Shown here in pieces: positions 5,930-8,548 of a DNA stretch of 8,548 bases. Where the stretch lies: the NCBI GenBank assembly GCA_025353435.1, contig JANXQR010000173.1, positions 1-8,548 of the forward strand, written 5' to 3'. Under the pieces are notes generated by a model. It saw only the letters and a list, made by a program, of their open reading frames with translations. It was not told where the DNA came from and made no database searches. Both the position numbers and the translations under genes were made by a program. The first letter of the stretch is position 1. The number at the start of each line of letters is the position of its first letter. The DNA is from Acidobacteriota bacterium. GTDB lineage: Bacteria > Acidobacteriota > Terriglobia > Terriglobales > Acidobacteriaceae.

Positions 5930-6496
5930 CTAACCGTGACCACCCGATTGCGTTCCTTCAGCGTTGATCTCGTATTCCGTCTGCACCAAGCCGCCTTGGT
6001 AGGATCGCGTGGTGATGTGGCGAAGACTGATGTCGTGCGGTAACGCGCCAAACAAGGGGACTCCAGTTCCAATCAAGATTGGCACGCGGGTGATGATCAG
6101 ACGGTCGATGAGTCCGGCTGCGAGGAAACTCTGGATGGTGATGCCGCCATCGATGTAGGCGTGCTGGAATCCGCGGGCGTCGAGGCGCGAAACTATTTCA
6201 GCCGGCTCGCCTGCCATCTGCTCGACTACGCCGTCCTGGATTGACGAGAACTGGATCGACGAGAAATCGAGCAGTTGGCTGCTGAGCACGACTACGGGCT
6301 TGGTGCCGTAAGGCCAGGTGCCGAACCCGAGGACTACTTCGAAGGTTTTGCGGCCGATCACAATGACATCGGTGCTCGAGAAGAACTCGTCGAAGCCGTG
6401 CGGTTCCTGGCCACCGGCATCAAGGAAGTCGAGCGCGCCGTTGGGGCGGGCTAGAAAGCCATCGACACTCACGCCGCAGAAGACTGACAGCTTCAT
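5930..6496 (-). CDS. Dihydrofolate reductase-like (RibD C-terminal domain) family protein
   Basis: This 188-residue protein has the fold signature of the RibD C-terminal/DHFR-like family (YwjB/YyaP type): MKLSVFCGVSVDGFLARPNG at the N-terminus, ALDFLD, then VIVIGRKTFE and PVVVLSS in the nucleotide-binding half, AYIDGG (residues about 114-119), and LIITRVPILIGTGVPLFG near the C-terminus. Such proteins are NADPH-binding reductases in the cytoplasm, but the substrate of stand-alone members is mostly unknown. The ATG has an ideal AGGAGG with a 6-nt spacer. It stands alone, with a candidate promoter about 105 bp upstream. A 5-residue repeat (FSSIQFSSIQ) near residue 80 comes from a 15-bp tandem duplication. 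Confidence 0.88.
   Translation of the reverse strand: MKLSVFCGVSVDGFLARPNGALDFLDAGGQEPHGFDEFFSSTDVIVIGRKTFEVVLGFGTWPYGTKPVVVLSSQLLDFSSIQFSSIQDGVVEQMAGEPAEIVSRLDARGFQHAYIDGGITIQSFLAAGLIDRLIITRVPILIGTGVPLFGALPHDISLRHITTRSYQGGLVQTEYEINAEGTQSGGHG
6236..6265. repeat. 15-bp in-frame tandem duplication inside the DHFR-like gene
   Basis: CTGGATTGACGAGAA is followed directly by CTGGATCGACGAGAA, identical at 14 of 15 positions. Being a multiple of three, it duplicates FSSIQ without shifting the frame, in the variable region between the nucleotide-binding half and the AYIDGG motif. Confidence 0.9.
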
Positions 6497-6574
6497 GACA
6501 CGCCTCCTGATGTGAAATCAAAACCTGAGGTGATTTGGGCAATTCCCGCGCCACCCGTTTCTGCGCTTGGTTGA

Positions 6575-6587
6575 GGGTGGACCACCC
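6575..6587. repeat. Small perfect palindrome in the DHFR-like gene leader
   Basis: GGGTGG-A-CCACCC is a perfect inverted repeat 79 bp upstream of the DHFR-like ATG and downstream of the candidate promoter. It may be an operator or leader hairpin. Its GGGTGG arm echoes the arms of the B-type repeats nearby, perhaps by chance. Confidence 0.4.
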
Positions 6588-6599
6588 GCCCATTGAATA

Positions 6600-6629
6600 C
6601 TTAAACTCTGAATCTGTCAGCAGTGACAA
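6600..6629 (-). promoter_or_regulatory. Candidate sigma70-type promoter of the DHFR-like gene
   Basis: On the minus strand TTGTCA (6624-6629) matches the -35 consensus at 5 of 6 positions and TTTAAG (6600-6605) the -10 at 4 of 6, with an 18-bp spacer. An inverted repeat, TGTCA-GCAG-TGACA (6615-6628), overlaps the -35 and could be an operator. The promoter sits 12 bp from repeat A2. Confidence 0.3.
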
Positions 6630-6640
6630 GTGAGTCTTAC

Positions 6641-6708
6641 CTCCCCGGTCCCCAAAAGCGAGGGACCGGGGGCACCATCATCGTGGTCGGGTCACCGGGA
6701 CCAGGGCC
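6641..6708 (-). repeat. Hairpin repeat, subtype A, copy 2 (A2)
   Basis: This is the inverted copy of the element at 354-426. Its 10-bp stem is CCCCGGTCCC (6643-6652) with GGGACCGGGG (6662-6671), and the conserved flank GACCACGATG...GGTGCCC is retained when read on the minus strand. It lies between the 97-residue protein gene and the DHFR-like gene, 10 bp from the B1 repeat. Confidence 0.75.
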
Positions 6709-6717
6709 ACCCGCCAC

Positions 6718-6820
6718 CCAAGATCGTGATTTGGAAGCGTCAAAAAAACTCGCGATGTGGGCGTTCGTGGTTTCCCACCCTAGCGACAAAAACAAAGGCG
6801 TCGCGAGGGTGGGGCACCCA
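6718..6820 (-). repeat. Hairpin repeat, subtype B, copy 1 (B1)
   Basis: A direct repeat of 8091-8210. The core is a 14-bp stem with one mismatch: CCCACCCTAGCGAC (6774-6787) with GTCGCGAGGGTGGG (6800-6813) and a 12-nt loop. Read on the minus strand it starts GGGTGCCCCACCC, so it shares the GGTGCCCC lead-in with the A elements. GATGTGGGCGTTCG flanks the stem in both copies. No gene lies inside it; the open frames across it are incidental. Confidence 0.8.
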
Positions 6821-6856
6821 TATCTGTGGTTGGTTAAGGGCGGACTGCCCGCCCGA

Positions 6857-7150
6857 CTAAATGTCTTCGAGGACTTGAAGTGTTCCATACACGTCAAGCC
6901 ATCGGCCATTGTCTTCCGTAACGATCGCCCGTACCGCCTTTTCCACGCACTCTCGATTCAGCAGGCGAACAAACAGGGGCGGAGTTCCGAAGAAATAATC
7001 AACTCCTTCGTTGTCCATTACCCAGACGATGTTGTTTGGAGTAGCAACAAGAAAGCTGTAGACCCTTCCGTCGTCGAGATAAACGTGGACGTCGACGTTA
7101 TCATTCTCCGGGTTAATCTGATCCAACGTGCTTGGGAACTTGATCTCCAT
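6857..7150 (-). CDS. Conserved-looking 97-residue protein of unknown function
   Basis: I do not recognise a family. The protein is acidic and has no signal peptide or membrane span. It opens MEIKFPSTLDQINPENDN, then a likely beta hairpin (VDVHVYLDDGRVYSFLVATP), NNIVWVMDNEGVDYFFGTPP, and a helix (ECVEKAVRAIV) before GRWLDVYGTLQVLEDI. The alternation of strands and a single helix suggests a small compact alpha/beta domain. It begins 11 bp after the stop of the DUF1080 gene on the same strand and is probably co-transcribed; AGGG within that junction is the only ribosome-binding site, about 10 nt from the ATG, so coupling to upstream translation is plausible. Repeats B1 and A2 follow its stop. 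Confidence 0.75.
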   Translation of the reverse strand: MEIKFPSTLDQINPENDNVDVHVYLDDGRVYSFLVATPNNIVWVMDNEGVDYFFGTPPLFVRLLNRECVEKAVRAIVTEDNGRWLDVYGTLQVLEDI

Positions 7151-7161
7151 TACAGGCGGCC

Positions 7162-7971
7162 CTACGGCAGTTCTCTCACCCAGATGTTGCGGAAGCTGAT
7201 GGGGTCGCTCTTGTCGCCGTGGGCTTGGAGCTTGATGGGCGCGGCGTCGTACTTTTTGTAGAACGGCTTGCCAATGTAAAGGGTCTGGCCCTTGAGCTCG
7301 AAGTGATTGTCGACGAGGACGCCATTCAAGAAAACGGTTGCGTAGGCGGGCGTCTTCACGGTGCCATCGTCATTGAATGTGGGCGCGGTCCAGGCAACGT
7401 CGTAGGCGTTCCACTCGCCGGGCTTGCGGCAGGCGTTGGCCAGCGGAATGCTCTGCTTGTAAATGCTGCCGACCATGCCGTTGACGTAGGTGTCGTTCTG
7501 GTAGTTGTCGAGGACCTGCAGCTCGTAGCCGTCATCCCCTGGACCTGTTGAGGCGAGAAAGACGCCGCTGTTGCCGCGCGCCTGGCCTGTGCCGGTGATG
7601 GTTTCGGGCGTTCTCCACTCCAAGTGGAACTGGTAATTCTTGAAAGAACGCTTGGTCTCGATATTACCGCCGGCCTTCTTGACAGTGGCAACGCCGTCGT
7701 GGACGTCCCACGCCGCGGGGGATTTGTCTTTGACGCTGACCCATTCGTCGAGGTTCTTGCCGTCGAAGAGAATGATGGCGTCAGACGGTGGCGCGCCGAG
7801 GGTAGCTCCGGGGGCGACGACCGGGGGGACGGGCTTCCAGATTTCTGTTTCTTCGGGCTTTGGTTTTGGCTGGGTTGGATCGGCGGCGGGCTGTTGGGCT
7901 TGGGCGGCGATTCCCGCAGACAGAAATATCGCGAGGGCAGAGAGCATTGAATAGTGTGCGGATTTCATCAT
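7162..7971 (-). CDS. Secreted DUF1080 protein (3-keto-disaccharide hydrolase family)
   Basis: The protein has 269 residues from the first Met of MMKSAHYS. A signal peptide is clear: a Lys, a hydrophobic core (MLSALAIFLSAGIAA) and a probable cleavage after AQA at residue 25. A Pro-rich linker (about 28-62) leads to the DUF1080 domain from about residue 65, recognised by AIILFDGKNLDEWV, the GNSGVFLAS segment, YELQVLDNY, GSIYKQ, GEWNAYDV and the closing ISFRNIWVRELP. This concanavalin-like fold is found in periplasmic or exported enzymes, some of which hydrolyse 3-keto-glycosides, so a role in sugar uptake is likely but the substrate is unknown. An in-frame ATG at 8017-8019 would add 16 residues ahead of the signal peptide and is rejected as start. 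No clear ribosome-binding site is seen. Confidence 0.9.
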   Translation of the reverse strand: MMKSAHYSMLSALAIFLSAGIAAQAQQPAADPTQPKPKPEETEIWKPVPPVVAPGATLGAPPSDAIILFDGKNLDEWVSVKDKSPAAWDVHDGVATVKKAGGNIETKRSFKNYQFHLEWRTPETITGTGQARGNSGVFLASTGPGDDGYELQVLDNYQNDTYVNGMVGSIYKQSIPLANACRKPGEWNAYDVAWTAPTFNDDGTVKTPAYATVFLNGVLVDNHFELKGQTLYIGKPFYKKYDAAPIKLQAHGDKSDPISFRNIWVRELP

Positions 7972-8090
7972 CGGGAGTTTACACCCGAAGGGCCAGGTGT
8001 CTGCGAGCTGATATTGCATGCCAGATGAGGGGAGGTGGGGCGTGGCAGTAGAGGTATCCTATGCCTCCAAACTCGGGAGACTCGAGGCAT

Positions 8091-8210
8091 CCAAGATTGT
8101 GCGTGAGGAGTTGGGCGCAAAAACCTCCCGATGTGGGCGTTCGCAGTTTCCCACCCTAGCGACAAGGACAAAGGCGTCGTGCCCAGAGGGCGCCCAGGTG
8201 GGGCACCCAG
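8091..8210 (-). repeat. Hairpin repeat, subtype B, copy 2 (B2)
   Basis: A direct repeat of 6718-6820, with near-identical core GATGTGGGCGTTCG...TTTCCCACCCTAGCGACAA (8130-8165) and the same GGTGGGGCACCCA end (8198-8210). The left arm CCCACCCTAGCGAC is at 8150-8163, but the right arm is split: after GTCG (8176-8179) comes a GC-rich stretch containing the small hairpin GCCC-AGA-GGGC, then AGGTGGGG. It separates the M28 peptidase gene from the DUF1080 gene. Confidence 0.75.
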
Positions 8211-8250
8211 GATTGTGCGTTGGAAGCGGGTCCTCTCCCGGCTGCGCCGT

Positions 8251-8548
8251 TTATCGTGGTGCGGGTTCGGGTGAATCGGCGAGCGCGTACGACAGGACCG
8301 TCATGATTGCGGCGTTTTCGTTGAGGTGTTTCGGGACAACCTTGTCAAAGGTGTCGGCGGCGGTGTGGTGGTAGTTGAAGTAGTAGCGGCTGTCCTGGAT
8401 GGGAGCGAAGCTGGGCACCCCTTGCTCTGTGAGGCCGTTAATGTCTTCGCCGGTTTGAGGGGAACTTTCGACCCTGGGAGCGCCGATTGCACCGAGAACC
8501 TGCGCCACTGGGCCAAGCCACTCCTCGAGCGCGGGCTTTCCTGCACAG
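8251..8548 (-). CDS. M28 family peptidase (carboxypeptidase Q-like), C-terminal fragment
   Basis: The minus-strand frame is open from the window edge (first codon 8545-8547) to TAA at 8251-8253, giving 99 residues with no true start inside. It carries the C-terminal zinc-peptidase pattern of clan MH: GEDINGLTEQGVPSFAP, DSRYYFNYHHTAADTFDKV and AAIMTVLSYALAD. The histidine of YHHTAADT is the last zinc ligand of M28 enzymes. Such enzymes remove terminal amino acids from peptides and are usually exported, but the N-terminal signal and other ligands lie outside the window. The C-terminus is short and has no extra domain. Its stop is 41 bp from repeat B2. Confidence 0.88.
   Translation of the reverse strand, partial: CAGKPALEEWLGPVAQVLGAIGAPRVESSPQTGEDINGLTEQGVPSFAPIQDSRYYFNYHHTAADTFDKVVPKHLNENAAIMTVLSYALADSPEPAPR

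Noticed and set aside
6623..7261. 212-residue plus-strand frame, and other frames across 6630-6909
   Set aside because: They run through the A2 and B1 repeats and antisense to the 97-residue and DUF1080 genes.
1..8548. CRISPR array, tRNA or rRNA genes, complete insertion sequence
   Set aside because: No regularly spaced repeats, no tRNA T-arm pattern in a cloverleaf context, and no transposase gene were seen.

Overview
The window looks like a chromosomal piece of a GC-rich soil-type bacterium, most probably an acidobacterium (Acidobacteriota, Terriglobia-like). This is inferred from the mix of genes (an RlmN with an insertion, an M16 zinc protease, a PPi-signature phosphofructokinase, a secreted DUF1080 sugar hydrolase, an M28 peptidase) and from dispersed GC-rich hairpin repeats between genes. 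No rRNA, tRNA or lineage marker is present, so the placement is tentative.

Layout: (1) 1-347, the C-terminal part of an HNH-type nuclease cut by the window edge, followed by a hairpin repeat (A1). (2) 444-3056, a divergent pair: rlmN on the minus strand (23S rRNA/tRNA adenine-C2 methylation) and an M16 zinc protease on the plus strand that ends in a strong intrinsic terminator. (3) 3149-4183, a minus-strand phosphofructokinase whose Asp104/Lys124 signature predicts pyrophosphate rather than ATP as phosphoryl donor. (4) 4184-4916, a largely non-coding stretch with a CRP-like palindrome, short tandem microrepeats, a strong hairpin terminator that follows no recognisable gene, and a decayed RelE/ParE-type toxin gene. 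(5) 4917-5147, a DUF6429-type small protein, then about 550 bp with no convincing gene and one possible small cysteine-rich membrane protein. (6) 5930-6496, a dihydrofolate-reductase-like (RibD C-terminal domain) protein. (7) 6641-6820, two adjacent hairpin repeats (A2 and B1). (8) 6857-7971, a two-gene minus-strand unit: secreted DUF1080 protein followed 11 bp later by a 97-residue protein of unknown function. (9) 8091-8210, a second B-type repeat, then the C-terminal end of an M28 peptidase running off the window.

The genes do not form one pathway; they are mostly single-gene units with informational, glycolytic and secreted-hydrolase roles. The most notable items are the hairpin repeat family (two subtypes, four copies, apparently sharing a GGTGCCCC lead-in), the PPi-type PFK with a long unusual upstream region, and the toxin-gene relic. 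I see no clear new defence or mobile system; the repeat family and the orphan terminator with the CRP-like site are the best leads for something undescribed.
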